Below are positions 26,665 through 35,724 of a stretch of DNA of 64,000 bases, one piece after another (the first letter of the stretch is position 1; each line of letters begins with the position of its first letter). The stretch covers positions 1,922,001 to 1,986,000 of the forward strand of contig NZ_PJMS01000001.1 in NCBI RefSeq assembly GCF_002846555.1, written 5' to 3'. The translations under genes were made by a program, and so were the position numbers. Source of the stretch: Aquimarina sp. MAR_2010_214 (lineage in GTDB: Bacteria; Bacteroidota; Bacteroidia; Flavobacteriales; Flavobacteriaceae). The notes beneath the pieces are model-generated. The model did no database searches and had not been told where the DNA came from. It saw nothing but the letters and a program-made list of their open reading frames with translations.

Positions 26665-27064
26665 TATAGCTTGTATTATTGATGATGATCCAATTTTTGT
26701 ATTTGGGATTAAAAAAATAATGGAACTTGTTGATTTTTGCAATGGTTTTATGGTTTTCCGAAATGGAGAAGAAGCCTTAAATAATCTAAAAGCAATTATT
26801 TCAGCAAATGAAAAATTACCAGATGTCATTTTGTTAGATCTAAATATGCCAGTACTTGACGGGATACAGTTTTTGGAAGAATTTATAAAAGTTCCTTGTG
26901 AGAAGAAAATAATTATTTATGTTGTTTCTTCATCCGTTGATCCAGAAGATATCCTAAGGGCTAAATCTTTTGAGAATGTAAGTGATTATATTGTTAAACC
27001 TATTTCTGTAAAAAAACTCAAAGAGATATTAAGCTATATAGAAAAAGCCAATCATTGTCAATAA
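26651..27064 (+). CDS. single-domain response regulator (CheY-like)
   Basis: A 137-residue receiver domain alone, with the acidic pocket DDDP near residue 12, phosphoacceptor Asp63 in LLDLNMP, the switch Ser in VVSSS and the conserved Lys in DYIVKP. No output domain is present, so it acts by protein contact or as a phosphate relay. It overlaps the upstream multi-PAS kinase gene by 14 bp, which makes that kinase its likely partner. It converges with gldA on the other strand, 28 bp away. Confidence 0.94.
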   Translation: MKKIDIACIIDDDPIFVFGIKKIMELVDFCNGFMVFRNGEEALNNLKAIISANEKLPDVILLDLNMPVLDGIQFLEEFIKVPCEKKIIIYVVSSSVDPEDILRAKSFENVSDYIVKPISVKKLKEILSYIEKANHCQ

Positions 27065-27092
27065 CATGCATAGATTGTCGGTTAATATGTCT

Positions 27093-27992
27093 CTAAGAAG
27101 GATGAGTTAGTTCTCTAAATAGACTTTCTAGGTTTTTGTTTTTTCGGGATAGTTGTAATATTTTCAGCTTATTATCATGGGCAAAATCAAAAACTATAGG
27201 GCGCATATCTGTTTTGGTATCAAAAGTAATTTGGTAGACAAATCCATGAGTGTTTTTTACATCACTTGCATTAGATAGTTTTTGTAAAAAAGCTTCTTCT
27301 ACACGATAATCAAACTCTACTTCGATAATCTGCTCGGTTTCATCTAAGATTTCAGATAAATATTTGTCAGCAACAATTTCTCCTTTATTAATGATAATAA
27401 CCCGATCACACATTGCTTCAACTTCTTGCATTATATGAGTAGATAAGAAAACTGTTTTTTCTTTACCAATTGTTTTTATTAGCTCTCTAATCTCTACTAA
27501 TTGATTGGGATCTAATCCTGTTGTAGGTTCATCTAATATTAAAACTTGAGGATCATGGAGCAATGCACATGCTAAACCAACTCGCTGACGATATCCTTTA
27601 GAAAGTTGGCTGATTTTTTTATTGGCCTCTGGAGTTAATCCCGTTAATTTGATTACTTCTTCAATTCTGGATTTAGAAATCTTATATACACGAGCATTAA
27701 ATACTAAATACTCTCGCACATACATTTCTATGTATAAAGGGTTATGTTCAGGAAGGTATCCTATGCTTTTTTGTACGTCAATGGCTTGAGAATCAATGTC
27801 AAAATTATTAACAACGGCAGAACCTTCAGAAGGATCAAGGTATGTTGTTAGAATTTTCATCATGGTTGATTTACCTGCTCCATTGGGGCCTAAAAAACCA
27901 ACAATCTCACCTTGTTTTATGGTAAAAGAAATAGCATTAAGTGCTTTTTGATCATTATAAAGCTTAGAAATATTAGATACCGAAATTGACAT
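27093..27992 (-). CDS. gldA: gliding motility ABC transporter ATPase GldA
   Basis: A 299-residue ABC ATPase. The frame continues upstream, but I start at ATG 27992 because MSISVSNISKLYN is the normal GldA N-terminus. Walker A GPNGAGKST (residues 35-43), signature LSKGYRQRVGLA, Walker B VLILDEPTTGLD and the switch His in STHIMQE are all present. The C-terminal ~80 residues are the usual variable part. GldA works with the GldF and GldG membrane subunits, which are not in this window, and is needed for gliding in Flavobacterium johnsoniae. It stands alone here. Confidence 0.92.
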   Translation of the reverse strand: MSISVSNISKLYNDQKALNAISFTIKQGEIVGFLGPNGAGKSTMMKILTTYLDPSEGSAVVNNFDIDSQAIDVQKSIGYLPEHNPLYIEMYVREYLVFNARVYKISKSRIEEVIKLTGLTPEANKKISQLSKGYRQRVGLACALLHDPQVLILDEPTTGLDPNQLVEIRELIKTIGKEKTVFLSTHIMQEVEAMCDRVIIINKGEIVADKYLSEILDETEQIIEVEFDYRVEEAFLQKLSNASDVKNTHGFVYQITFDTKTDMRPIVFDFAHDNKLKILQLSRKNKNLESLFRELTHPS

Positions 27993-28306
27993 ATAGAATG
28001 AGTATGAAATCTGTTTATATCCAAAAGTACATAATTCAACATTTATTGTGCGATAAACCCAAGAAAATGATATTAACATTAAGATAATGTTGAGGTAAAA
28101 TAATGAAATAGTGGATGTATTACCTTTATAAAAGATAAGATTTTTAATATGCTACTGATCAATTTAAAACAAATAGTCTATAATTTTCTTTACAAGCTGC
28201 TCTGTCTAAGTCAGCAAATCATCTTTTTTATAGTATCTCTTTTCTTAAAAAAAGGATTGTTTAAGCATTGATATTTTATGTTTTTCTTTTTAGGGTTTAA
28301 CGCATA

Positions 28307-29620
28307 ATGAACAAAATTAAGGATCTTAAGTGGGGAGTTACGACTGCCGCTTATCAAACCGAAGGAGCTTATGATAAAGATGAAAAAGGTCTTTCTATTT
28401 GGGATACATTCACTCAAAAGTCACATAAGATCAAAGATCGTTCTAATGCTAGAATAGCAACAGATTTCTATCATAGATTTGAAGAAGATATTGATCTTGC
28501 AGTCGATATTGGGTTACAGATATTTCGCTTTTCCATTTCCTGGTCAAGAATATTTCCAGAAGGTGTAGGAGTAGTTAATCCAAAAGGAATTAAATTTTAT
28601 GATAAGGTAATTAATTACTGTTTAAAAGTAGGGATTGAACCTTGGGTAACCACTTATCATTGGGATTTGCCACAAAAATTACAAGATAAAGGAGGTTGGA
28701 CAAACCGAGATGTTATTAATTGGTACTCTGGATATGTGACTGTACTTAGAGATCATTTTGCAGATCGAGTAAAGCATTGGGTGTTAATTAATGAAGGGAT
28801 AGTATGTGTTGGAGCTGGTTATTTTCTTGGAGTGCACGCTCCTGGTAAAAGAGGGATTCGCAATTTTGTTTCGAGTACACACCATCTTTTATTGGCGCAA
28901 GCCGAAGGATTTAAAATTTTGAAGGAAAGAACAGGACTTCAGGTAGGTACAGCAATAAGTTGTACTAAAATCGAGCCCTATAGAAATACGACTGCTGATC
29001 ATAAAGCAGCTATTAGGATTGATACATTGATGAATCGCCTGTTTATAGAGCCTCATTTGGGGTTGGGATATCCTGACAATGATTTTCCGGTTCTAAAGCG
29101 CATTTCTAAATATTATAAAAAAGGAGATATTGAAGCGTTAAAAACTGATTTTGATTTTTGGGGAATTCAAACCTATGCAAGAGAAGTAGTTAAAGCCGCT
29201 TGGTATATCCCATACCTTGGAGCCATTCAGGTGAAACCTAAAAAAAGAAATGTGAAAACTTCGGTGATGGGATGGGAAACATATCCAGAAGGAGCGCAGT
29301 ATTTTTTAGAAAGGTTTGCAAAATACAACCCCAAAAAAGCACTATGGCTTTCTGAATGTGGAATGGCATTATCTAAAAAAGAAGATGACCAGATTAGAAT
29401 TGAATATTACCAAAAAATAATTGAAGGGATGAAAACAGTATTGGATAAAAATATAAACCTCAAAGGGATTTTACTATGGACATTGGTAGATAATTTTGAA
29501 TGGGCAGAAGGATATATTCCTAAGTTTGGGATAATAAGTTTGGATAGAAAAACCATGCAACGCCAAATGAAAAAATCTGCATTCTGGTTAAAAAAATACT
29601 TGTCAAATATAAAACTCTGA
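28307..29620 (+). CDS. glycoside hydrolase family 1 protein
   Basis: A 437-residue cytoplasmic-looking beta-glucosidase-type barrel with no signal peptide. It opens WGVTTAAYQTEGAYDKDEKG, as in family 1, and contains FSISWSRIFP and TTYHWDLPQKL. The acid/base Glu163 sits in LINEG rather than the usual NEP, and the nucleophile Glu350 in LSECG rather than TENG. Both glutamates are kept, so activity is possible, with an altered active-site rim. Late WTLVDNFEWAEGY matches the glycone-binding Trp region. The sugar substrate cannot be told from the sequence. Confidence 0.9.
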   Translation: MNKIKDLKWGVTTAAYQTEGAYDKDEKGLSIWDTFTQKSHKIKDRSNARIATDFYHRFEEDIDLAVDIGLQIFRFSISWSRIFPEGVGVVNPKGIKFYDKVINYCLKVGIEPWVTTYHWDLPQKLQDKGGWTNRDVINWYSGYVTVLRDHFADRVKHWVLINEGIVCVGAGYFLGVHAPGKRGIRNFVSSTHHLLLAQAEGFKILKERTGLQVGTAISCTKIEPYRNTTADHKAAIRIDTLMNRLFIEPHLGLGYPDNDFPVLKRISKYYKKGDIEALKTDFDFWGIQTYAREVVKAAWYIPYLGAIQVKPKKRNVKTSVMGWETYPEGAQYFLERFAKYNPKKALWLSECGMALSKKEDDQIRIEYYQKIIEGMKTVLDKNINLKGILLWTLVDNFEWAEGYIPKFGIISLDRKTMQRQMKKSAFWLKKYLSNIKL

Positions 29621-30064
29621 TGTGTGTTTTATCTCTTTAAGAACAAAAGTGCTATTTAAGACACCGATATTTTCAATTTTGGAGAGTTTTGTTTTTACAA
29701 AATCATGATACTCTTCCAGACTTTTGGTATGAATTTTTAAAACAAAATCTACCTGTCCTGCCATATGGTAACATTCTTGCACTTCTTGCAGATTTTGGAT
29801 TTGCTTTTCAAATTTTTCTATAAAAGCTTCATTGTGATAGCGCATAGAAACCTGACAAATTGTAGTGATAGCTCGATCGATTAATTCCTTATCTAAGATG
29901 GCAACATACTTTTTAATATAGCCTTGTTTTTCTAATCGTCGTATTCGTTCATATACAGGAGAAGCAGTAATGTTAAGGATTTTGGCAATCTCTTTTGCTG
30001 TTTTTTTAGAATCTTCTTGCAGAATTCTAAGGATAGTAATGTCTGTATGATCTAATTGTTCCAT
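29603..30064 (-). CDS. Lrp/AsnC family transcriptional regulator
   Basis: A 153-residue DNA-binding protein: N-terminal winged helix-turn-helix (LDHTDITILRILQEDSKKTAKEI; the recognition region has ASPVYERIRRLEKQGYI), then the RAM effector-binding domain. Divergent from the threonine-catabolism pair tdh-kbl, with 180 bp between the starts, it is the obvious candidate regulator of those genes, as Lrp controls tdh-kbl in E. coli. The 3' end overlaps the glycosidase gene by 18 bp in convergent orientation. An AT-rich 16-bp palindrome at 30130-30145 is a candidate binding site. Confidence 0.93.
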   Translation of the reverse strand: MEQLDHTDITILRILQEDSKKTAKEIAKILNITASPVYERIRRLEKQGYIKKYVAILDKELIDRAITTICQVSMRYHNEAFIEKFEKQIQNLQEVQECYHMAGQVDFVLKIHTKSLEEYHDFVKTKLSKIENIGVLNSTFVLKEIKHTSEFYI

Positions 30065-30129
30065 TTTAATTCAAAAAAAAATTACTTCAAAAATAGAAGT
30101 TAAGGTTGAGTAAAAGTAAATATAGCTGA

Positions 30130-30145
30130 AATTATTATAATAATT
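30130..30145. promoter_or_regulatory. candidate Lrp-type operator palindrome
   Basis: AATTATTATAATAATT, a perfect 16-bp palindrome in the divergent lrp-like / tdh intergenic region. Lrp-type sites are typically AT-rich palindromes. AT-rich sequence makes chance palindromes more likely, so confidence is low. Confidence 0.35.
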
Positions 30146-30244
30146 AGTAATTATTGCTTAATTATTTAATTTTCATGGCAGTAAAAGTTACATTTTGTAT
30201 TTTGGCGAGTAAATAACACTGTGGAAAATAAAAATTTAGAAGGT

Positions 30245-31219
30245 ATGAAAACGGTTGTTTTAATAATAGGAGCGAATGGTCAATTAGGATCTGTGCTAAC
30301 AGAATCTCTTAAGCAGAAATTTGGAAACTCTAACGTAATTGCTTCAGATTTAAGGTCTAGAGAAGGATATGAAGGTTCTTTCGAAATAATCGATGCAACA
30401 GATATAAATAGAATAGAAGAAGTAGTTGTTCAATATAAGGTTACTCAAATCTATCACCTTGCTGCAATTCTTTCTGCCAAAGGAGAGGAGACACCTTTGA
30501 GAACTTGGGATATTAATATGCAAACGTTGTTCAATGTTCTCGAAGTTTCCAGAAAACATAATATTGATAGAGTATTTTTTCCAAGCTCTATTGCTGTTTT
30601 TGGTGAAGGAGCTCCTCTAGAAAATACACCAAATAATGCTTATTTGGATCCTGCAACAGTATATGGAATCAGTAAGGCGGCAGGAGAGAATTGGGCACAA
30701 TACTATTTTTTAAGGTACGGACTTGATGTTAGATCGATTCGTTACCCTGGTGTGATTGGATATCAATCATTACCAGGAGGAGGTACTACGGATTATGCAG
30801 TAGATATCTATCATAAAGCAGTTTTAGAACAAGATTTTAATTGTTTTCTAAAAGAAAATGCTACTTTACCAATGATCTTTATGGAAGATGCAATACGAGC
30901 AACAATAGAGCTTATGGATGCACCAAAAGAAGATATTCATACACGAACCTCATATAATATTGCAGGAATTAGCTTTTCTCCTGCAGAAGTAGTGACAGAA
31001 ATTCGTAAATTATATCCGGATTTTAAAGTTAGATATGAACCTGATTTTAGACAAGAAATCGCTGCACGATGGCCTAATTCTATAGATGATTCTGCAGCAG
31101 CTAAAGATTGGGGTTGGAAACCAAAATATGATCTTAAATTAATTACGACTACAATGATCCAAAAATTGAAAGAAAAATACAGAAAAGGATCAAAGAATCA
31201 GGCAGCTTTAATGCTTTGA
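30245..31219 (+). CDS. L-threonine 3-dehydrogenase, short-chain (epimerase-like) type
   Basis: A 324-residue extended short-chain dehydrogenase that oxidises L-threonine to 2-amino-3-ketobutyrate with NAD. The frame also has a GTG at 30221, but ATG 30245 puts the Rossmann motif GANGQLG at residues 9-15. The catalytic YxxxK is Tyr140/Lys144 (YGISK). The kbl gene that cleaves its product follows 53 bp downstream, which supports the threonine-specific role rather than a sugar epimerase. The Lrp-type regulator is divergent. This family is unrelated to the zinc-dependent E. coli Tdh. Confidence 0.9.
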   Translation: MKTVVLIIGANGQLGSVLTESLKQKFGNSNVIASDLRSREGYEGSFEIIDATDINRIEEVVVQYKVTQIYHLAAILSAKGEETPLRTWDINMQTLFNVLEVSRKHNIDRVFFPSSIAVFGEGAPLENTPNNAYLDPATVYGISKAAGENWAQYYFLRYGLDVRSIRYPGVIGYQSLPGGGTTDYAVDIYHKAVLEQDFNCFLKENATLPMIFMEDAIRATIELMDAPKEDIHTRTSYNIAGISFSPAEVVTEIRKLYPDFKVRYEPDFRQEIAARWPNSIDDSAAAKDWGWKPKYDLKLITTTMIQKLKEKYRKGSKNQAALML

Positions 31220-31272
31220 TTACATCTTTGCATAGCATAAAATATAATAATAAAGAATAAATACTAAGTAAC

Positions 31273-32460
31273 ATGTTTTCAAATATAAAAGACGATTTGC
31301 AAAAAGAACTGGATGAGATTGTATCTGCAGGACTATATAAATCTGAAAGAATAATCACTACCCCACAAGGAGCCAGTATAGACACGACAAACACAAAAGA
31401 TGTACTAAATTTTTGTGCAAATAATTATTTAGGTCTTTCGTCACACCCAGATGTAATTGACGCAGGTAAGAAAGCCATAGATTCTCATGGATATGGACTA
31501 TCATCTGTGAGATTCATTTGCGGAACTCAAGATATTCATAAAGAATTAGAGCGTAAGACAGCAGAGTTTTTAGGAATGGAAGACTGTATTTTATATGCAG
31601 CCGCTTTTGATGCTAATGGAGGTGTGTTTGAACCTATTCTAGAACCAGAGGATGCTATTATTTCTGATGCACTTAACCATGCTTCTATTATTGATGGTAT
31701 TAGATTATGTAAAGCAAAACGCTTTAGATATGAGCATAATAATATGGTAGATCTAGAAAAGCAATTGAAATCTGCAGAAGGATCAAGACGTAAGCTTATT
31801 GTAACCGATGGTTCTTTTTCTATGGATGGCACAATTGCTCAATTAGATAAGATTTGTGATCTGGCAGATCAATACGAAGCCATGGTTATGATAGACGAAT
31901 GTCACTCTACAGGTTTTTTAGGAAAAACAGGACGCGGGACGCATGAGTATCGTAATGTAATGGGACGTATCGATATTATTACCGGAACCTATGGTAAAGC
32001 ATTGGGTGGTGCTTCTGGTGGATTTACTGCAGCAAGAAAGGAAATTGTAGAAATGTTAAGACAACGATCCAGACCTTATTTATTTTCTAATACAGTTGCA
32101 CCATCAATAGTTGGAGCCTCAATTAAAGTATTAGATCTGTTAAGCTCTTCTACAGTACTACGAGATAAACTAGAAGAAAACACAAAATACTTTAGATCAG
32201 AAATGACCGCAGCAGGATTTGATATTATTCCGGGAGATCATCCTATAGTTCCGGTAATGTTGTATGAAGCAAAACTTGCACAAGAATTTGCGGCTAAACT
32301 ACTCGAAGAAGGAATTTATGTGATAGGATTTTTCTATCCGGTTGTACCTAAAGGGAAAGCAAGAATTAGAGTGCAATTATCAGCTGCTCATGATCGCAAT
32401 CACTTAGAAAAAGCAGTGAAAGCTTTTACTAAAGTAGGTAAAGAGCTGAATGTGATATAA
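31273..32460 (+). CDS. kbl: glycine C-acetyltransferase (2-amino-3-ketobutyrate CoA ligase)
   Basis: A 395-residue PLP enzyme of the alpha-oxoamine synthase family. It converts 2-amino-3-ketobutyrate and CoA to glycine and acetyl-CoA, following the threonine dehydrogenase encoded just upstream. Marks: [40 protein letters not shown], and the PLP lysine Lys242 in [13 protein letters not shown]. Length is the same as E. coli Kbl (398). It is the second gene of the pair. The next region holds the aromatic operon attenuator. Confidence 0.95.
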   Translation: MFSNIKDDLQKELDEIVSAGLYKSERIITTPQGASIDTTNTKDVLNFCANNYLGLSSHPDVIDAGKKAIDSHGYGLSSVRFICGTQDIHKELERKTAEFLGMEDCILYAAAFDANGGVFEPILEPEDAIISDALNHASIIDGIRLCKAKRFRYEHNNMVDLEKQLKSAEGSRRKLIVTDGSFSMDGTIAQLDKICDLADQYEAMVMIDECHSTGFLGKTGRGTHEYRNVMGRIDIITGTYGKALGGASGGFTAARKEIVEMLRQRSRPYLFSNTVAPSIVGASIKVLDLLSSSTVLRDKLEENTKYFRSEMTAAGFDIIPGDHPIVPVMLYEAKLAQEFAAKLLEEGIYVIGFFYPVVPKGKARIRVQLSAAHDRNHLEKAVKAFTKVGKELNVI

Positions 32461-32652
32461 ATACAAACGTTTGTTAGCGGTTTGAAAAGTAGAAGATTCA
32501 TAGAATACTTAAGGTTTTATTTAAAATCTTTCATTGATATTCATTAAAAAATCAAAATTTGATGATAATGCTTTGATGATTATAAAAAAATCAAAAATTA
32601 TTTTGAATCGTAATAGTTTTGCCTAATTTAGCAATGTAATAATGATACAATA

Positions 32653-32730
32653 ATGAGCAGTTTATTTACTTGGAACGGATTCTATTTTTTCTTCTTTTAT
32701 TTTAAAAGGGAGATCGGGATCGCTATGTAA
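32653..32730 (+). CDS. Phe/Tyr-rich leader peptide of the aromatic operon
   Basis: A 25-codon ORF from ATG 32653 to TAA 32728-32730. It contains seven Phe, two Tyr and one Trp. Codons 10-17 read FYFFFFYF without interruption (32680-32703), an extreme run of the amino acids whose synthesis genes follow. The ORF ends in KREIGIAM, and its 3' part (32713-32720, ATCGGGAT) is identical to the 3' arm of the terminator downstream. Ribosome stalling at the Phe/Tyr codons would leave that segment free to form an antiterminator. This is the logic of the E. coli pheL leader; the sequence itself is unrelated. Too short for routine gene calling. Confidence 0.82.
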   Translation: MSSLFTWNGFYFFFFYFKREIGIAM

Positions 32731-32789
32731 ATAAATCAGCAGAAATTTATAAAACGAAAATCCCGATGAAAAATCGGGATTTTTTTTTG
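32713..32789 (+). promoter_or_regulatory. attenuator: antiterminator/terminator switch
   Basis: ATCGGGAT occurs twice, at 32713-32720 (inside the leader ORF) and 32773-32780. The single complementary ATCCCGAT at 32760-32767 can pair with either copy. Pairing with the first makes the antiterminator, and with the second the terminator followed by nine T. Confidence 0.82.
32760..32789 (+). terminator. attenuator terminator before pheA
   Basis: AATCCCGAT stem with ATCGGGATT, loop GAAAA, then a run of nine T, ending 15 bp before the pheA start codon. Its position ahead of the gene shows that it is regulatory. Confidence 0.9.
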
Positions 32790-32804
32790 CAATAAAATTA
32801 ACAC

Positions 32805-33635
32805 ATGAAACAAAAGGTTGCTATACAAGGGATTAAAGGTTCGTATCATCACGGTGTTGCTCAGGCATATTTTGGAGAAGATGTAGCTGTAAATGAATGT
32901 ATGTCTTTTCAGGAATTAGTGTATAGTTTAGAACATAATAAGAGTACAGATGGCGTTATGGCAATCGAAAACTCTATTGCAGGCTCTATTATTCCTAACT
33001 ATGCTTATATAGATGAGCATGACCTTACAATTAGAGGAGAATATTTTTTGCCTATTCATCACTGTTTAATGGCTTTAGAAGGTCAGGAGATTTCGGATGT
33101 CAAAGAAGTGTATTCTCATCCAATGGCTTTGCTACAATGTAAAGAGTTTTTTAGAGGGCAACCACATATCAAATTGATTGAGGACGCAGATACAGCCGAT
33201 GTTGCAAAAAGAATTCATGAACAACAATTAGAAGGGGTTGCTGCGGTAGCAGGAGAAACCGCTGCAAATATTTATCAGTTAAATGTTTTAGCCAAAGAGA
33301 TTCAAACGATAAAATCAAATAGTACTCGGTTTTTTATTCTAAATACTTCACAAGACTCAAGTTTAGAAAAGGGAGATATTAACAAAGCATCCTTAAAGTT
33401 TTTAACAGATCATAAAAAAGGAAGTTTGGCTACAGTACTTAATGTAATGAGTGATTGTGGATTGAATTTAACTAAAATCCAATCATTACCCGTTATTAGT
33501 ATGCCCTGGAAATATTCTTTTTTTGTAGATGTGACTTTTACTGATTATGATGATTATGCTAAAGCAATGTCGATCTTAAAAATTATGGCATTAGAATTAA
33601 AAGTATTGGGTGAATATAAAAATCAAAATGGATGA
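32805..33635 (+). CDS. pheA: prephenate dehydratase
   Basis: A 276-residue enzyme making phenylpyruvate from prephenate, the Phe-specific step. The periplasmic-binding-like catalytic part includes GVMAIENSIAGSI and the active-site Thr in NSTRFFIL. A C-terminal ACT domain (about 195-276) has LTKIQSLPV where Phe-regulated enzymes have LTKIESRP, so allosteric Phe binding may differ. No chorismate mutase is fused here; that activity is on the last gene of the operon. First structural gene behind the attenuator. Its TGA overlaps the next ATG by 4 bp. Confidence 0.96.
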   Translation: MKQKVAIQGIKGSYHHGVAQAYFGEDVAVNECMSFQELVYSLEHNKSTDGVMAIENSIAGSIIPNYAYIDEHDLTIRGEYFLPIHHCLMALEGQEISDVKEVYSHPMALLQCKEFFRGQPHIKLIEDADTADVAKRIHEQQLEGVAAVAGETAANIYQLNVLAKEIQTIKSNSTRFFILNTSQDSSLEKGDINKASLKFLTDHKKGSLATVLNVMSDCGLNLTKIQSLPVISMPWKYSFFVDVTFTDYDDYAKAMSILKIMALELKVLGEYKNQNG

Positions 33636-34828
33636 GCATTCAAACGGCTAAAAGATTAGAAACAGTAGAGGAATATTATTTCTCTAAAAAATTAAGAGAG
33701 GTTAGAGAACTTGTTGCTTCAGGAAAACCAGTTTTAAATATGGCTATTGGAAGCCCTGACCTGGATCCGCCAAAAGAAGTAGTGCAGGCTATTCAGGAAG
33801 CGGTACTTGTAGATGGAGCTCATAAATATCAAAGCTATCAAGGGTTGCCGGAGTTACGAGAAGCTATAGCAGATTTTTATAGTGCAAAATATCAAGTTTC
33901 CTTAAACCCCAAAAACGAAATTTTACCCTTAATGGGGTCCAAAGAAGGAATTATGCATATTTCTCTGGCTTATCTTAATAAAGGAGATGAAGTATTGATC
34001 CCTAATCCAGGATATCCAACGTATAGTGCAGTAACTAATTTAGTAGGCGCAAAACCAGTTTTTTATGATTTAATTGAGGATAATGGATGGGAACCTGATT
34101 TTCATAGCCTTTCAAAGAAAGATCTAAGTAAAGTGAAAATTATGTGGGTGAATTATCCAAATATGCCAACAGGGGCTTCAGGTGATGTAGTGCTGTTTAA
34201 AAAAATGATTGATTTTGCTAAAAAACATAGTATTCTATTGGTCAAAGATAATCCATACAGTTTCATCTTAAATGATAGTCCTACAAGTATTTTATCGATA
34301 GAAGGAGCAAGAGAAGTATCGCTGGAGTTAAATTCTTTAAGCAAAACTTTTAATATGGCCGGATGGCGTGTGGGAATGGTTAGTGGTAGTTCTGATAAAA
34401 TTGAAGCAATCTTAAAAGTAAAAAGCAATATGGATAGTGGTATGTTTCAAGGAATCCAAAGAGGGGCAATTGCGGCATTACGTATTTCTAATGATTGGTA
34501 TGATAAAATGAATGCAATCTATAAAGAAAGAAGAACGTTGATATGGGAGTTAGTAAATCTTTTAGGTTGTAGTTATGATAAAACTACAAAAGGAATGTTT
34601 GTCTGGGCAAAGTTGCCAGAAGGGGTAGATGCTATAGAATTTATAGATACAATCTTATATGAGAATGATATCTTCATTGCCCCAGGTGATATTTTTGGAA
34701 GTAATGGTAAAGGATACATACGTTTTTCACTTTGTGTAACCAAAGAAAATATAAAAGAAGCTATAGGAAGGTTTAGTAAAACAGAATTACCATTGATGAA
34801 GAATATCACAAATCAAAATTATAACTAG
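33632..34828 (+). CDS. class I/II aminotransferase, probably aromatic
   Basis: A 398-residue PLP-dependent fold-I aminotransferase. The PLP lysine is Lys238 in SLSKTFNMAGWRVG. Other marks are NYPNMPTGA and the C-terminal RFSLCVTKENI. It lies between pheA and tyrA with 4-bp and 0-bp junctions, so it very likely transaminates phenylpyruvate and hydroxyphenylpyruvate (or prephenate) to give Phe and Tyr. Related proteins are often labelled aspartate or LL-diaminopimelate aminotransferase; the operon argues for aromatic substrates. Confidence 0.92.
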   Translation: MSIQTAKRLETVEEYYFSKKLREVRELVASGKPVLNMAIGSPDLDPPKEVVQAIQEAVLVDGAHKYQSYQGLPELREAIADFYSAKYQVSLNPKNEILPLMGSKEGIMHISLAYLNKGDEVLIPNPGYPTYSAVTNLVGAKPVFYDLIEDNGWEPDFHSLSKKDLSKVKIMWVNYPNMPTGASGDVVLFKKMIDFAKKHSILLVKDNPYSFILNDSPTSILSIEGAREVSLELNSLSKTFNMAGWRVGMVSGSSDKIEAILKVKSNMDSGMFQGIQRGAIAALRISNDWYDKMNAIYKERRTLIWELVNLLGCSYDKTTKGMFVWAKLPEGVDAIEFIDTILYENDIFIAPGDIFGSNGKGYIRFSLCVTKENIKEAIGRFSKTELPLMKNITNQNYN

Positions 34829-35677
34829 ATGAATGTATTTGTAGTAGGGATAGGACTAATTGGAGGCTCTTTTGCCATAGATATTAAAGCAGCCTTTAAT
34901 GAAGCCATAATTTATGGTATTGATAGGAGTGAAGACAATCTGGAGGAAGCATTATCATTAGGTCTTATTGATCATAAATCTAGTTTGGATATGTTAGATA
35001 AGGCAAATGTGGTTATAGTTGCTATACCTGTAGATGCAACTGTTGAAATGTTACCTGTTATCTTGGATAAAATAGATGACGATTGTTTAGTTTTTGATGC
35101 TGGTTCGACCAAGAAGAAATTATGTAATGCGGTTGAAAACCATAACAAAAGAAGGAATTATTTAGCTATACACCCAATTGCTGGTACAGAATTTTCTGGA
35201 CCACAAGCAGCAATTGCAAACTTATATAGAGGAAAAACGAATATTATATGTGAAGTAGAAAAAACAGCATTTAAATTACAAGAAAAAGGAATGGAGATTT
35301 TTTCCAGATTAGGTATGCGAATTCGTTATATGGATCCCTCATCACATGATAAACATATTGCTTATGTTTCGCACCTATCACATATTAGTTCTTTTATGTT
35401 GGGTAAAACTGTGATCGAAAAAGAAAAAAACGAAAGAGATATTTTCGATATGGCTGGTAGTGGTTTTGCTTCTACGGTTCGATTGGCAAAGAGTTCACCT
35501 GCTATGTGGGCACCGATTTTTAAACATAATAAAGAGAATATAATAGAAACATTAGAAGAGTATATTGCTAATCTTACTCAATTTAAGGAGTTGATTAAGA
35601 ATGATGATTTTTTAGCAGTATATAGAGAAATGGAAGACACAAATCACATAAAAACAATTTTAAAAGGAATCGCTTAA
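34829..35677 (+). CDS. tyrA: prephenate dehydrogenase
   Basis: A 282-residue NAD-dependent enzyme converting prephenate to 4-hydroxyphenylpyruvate for tyrosine. The N-terminal NAD motif is GIGLIGGSFA. HPIAGTEFSGPQAA carries the substrate-binding and catalytic His segment, and VSHLSHISSFML the second conserved His region. No ACT domain follows, so no Tyr feedback domain is apparent. The ATG starts directly after the stop codon of the aminotransferase gene. Confidence 0.95.
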   Translation: MNVFVVGIGLIGGSFAIDIKAAFNEAIIYGIDRSEDNLEEALSLGLIDHKSSLDMLDKANVVIVAIPVDATVEMLPVILDKIDDDCLVFDAGSTKKKLCNAVENHNKRRNYLAIHPIAGTEFSGPQAAIANLYRGKTNIICEVEKTAFKLQEKGMEIFSRLGMRIRYMDPSSHDKHIAYVSHLSHISSFMLGKTVIEKEKNERDIFDMAGSGFASTVRLAKSSPAMWAPIFKHNKENIIETLEEYIANLTQFKELIKNDDFLAVYREMEDTNHIKTILKGIA

Positions 35678-35724
35678 ACTATAAAACCAATAAAAACTTT
35701 AATAAATAAGAATAAAAAATAAAA

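Larger units (their letters stand above)
32461..32804. other. 344-bp leader region of the Phe/Tyr operon
   Basis: Carries a direct repeat TTTGATGAT (32558-32566 and 32572-32580), a TAGTTTTG -7-like box (32614-32621), the leader peptide ORF, an antiterminator segment and an attenuator terminator. These are listed separately. Confidence 0.7.

Noticed and set aside
30221..30244. GTG start for the threonine dehydrogenase
   Set aside because: It would add eight residues before the Rossmann motif. ATG 30245 gives the usual N-terminus.
31536..31832. 98-codon minus-strand frame
   Set aside because: Antisense of kbl, with no start signal or family match.
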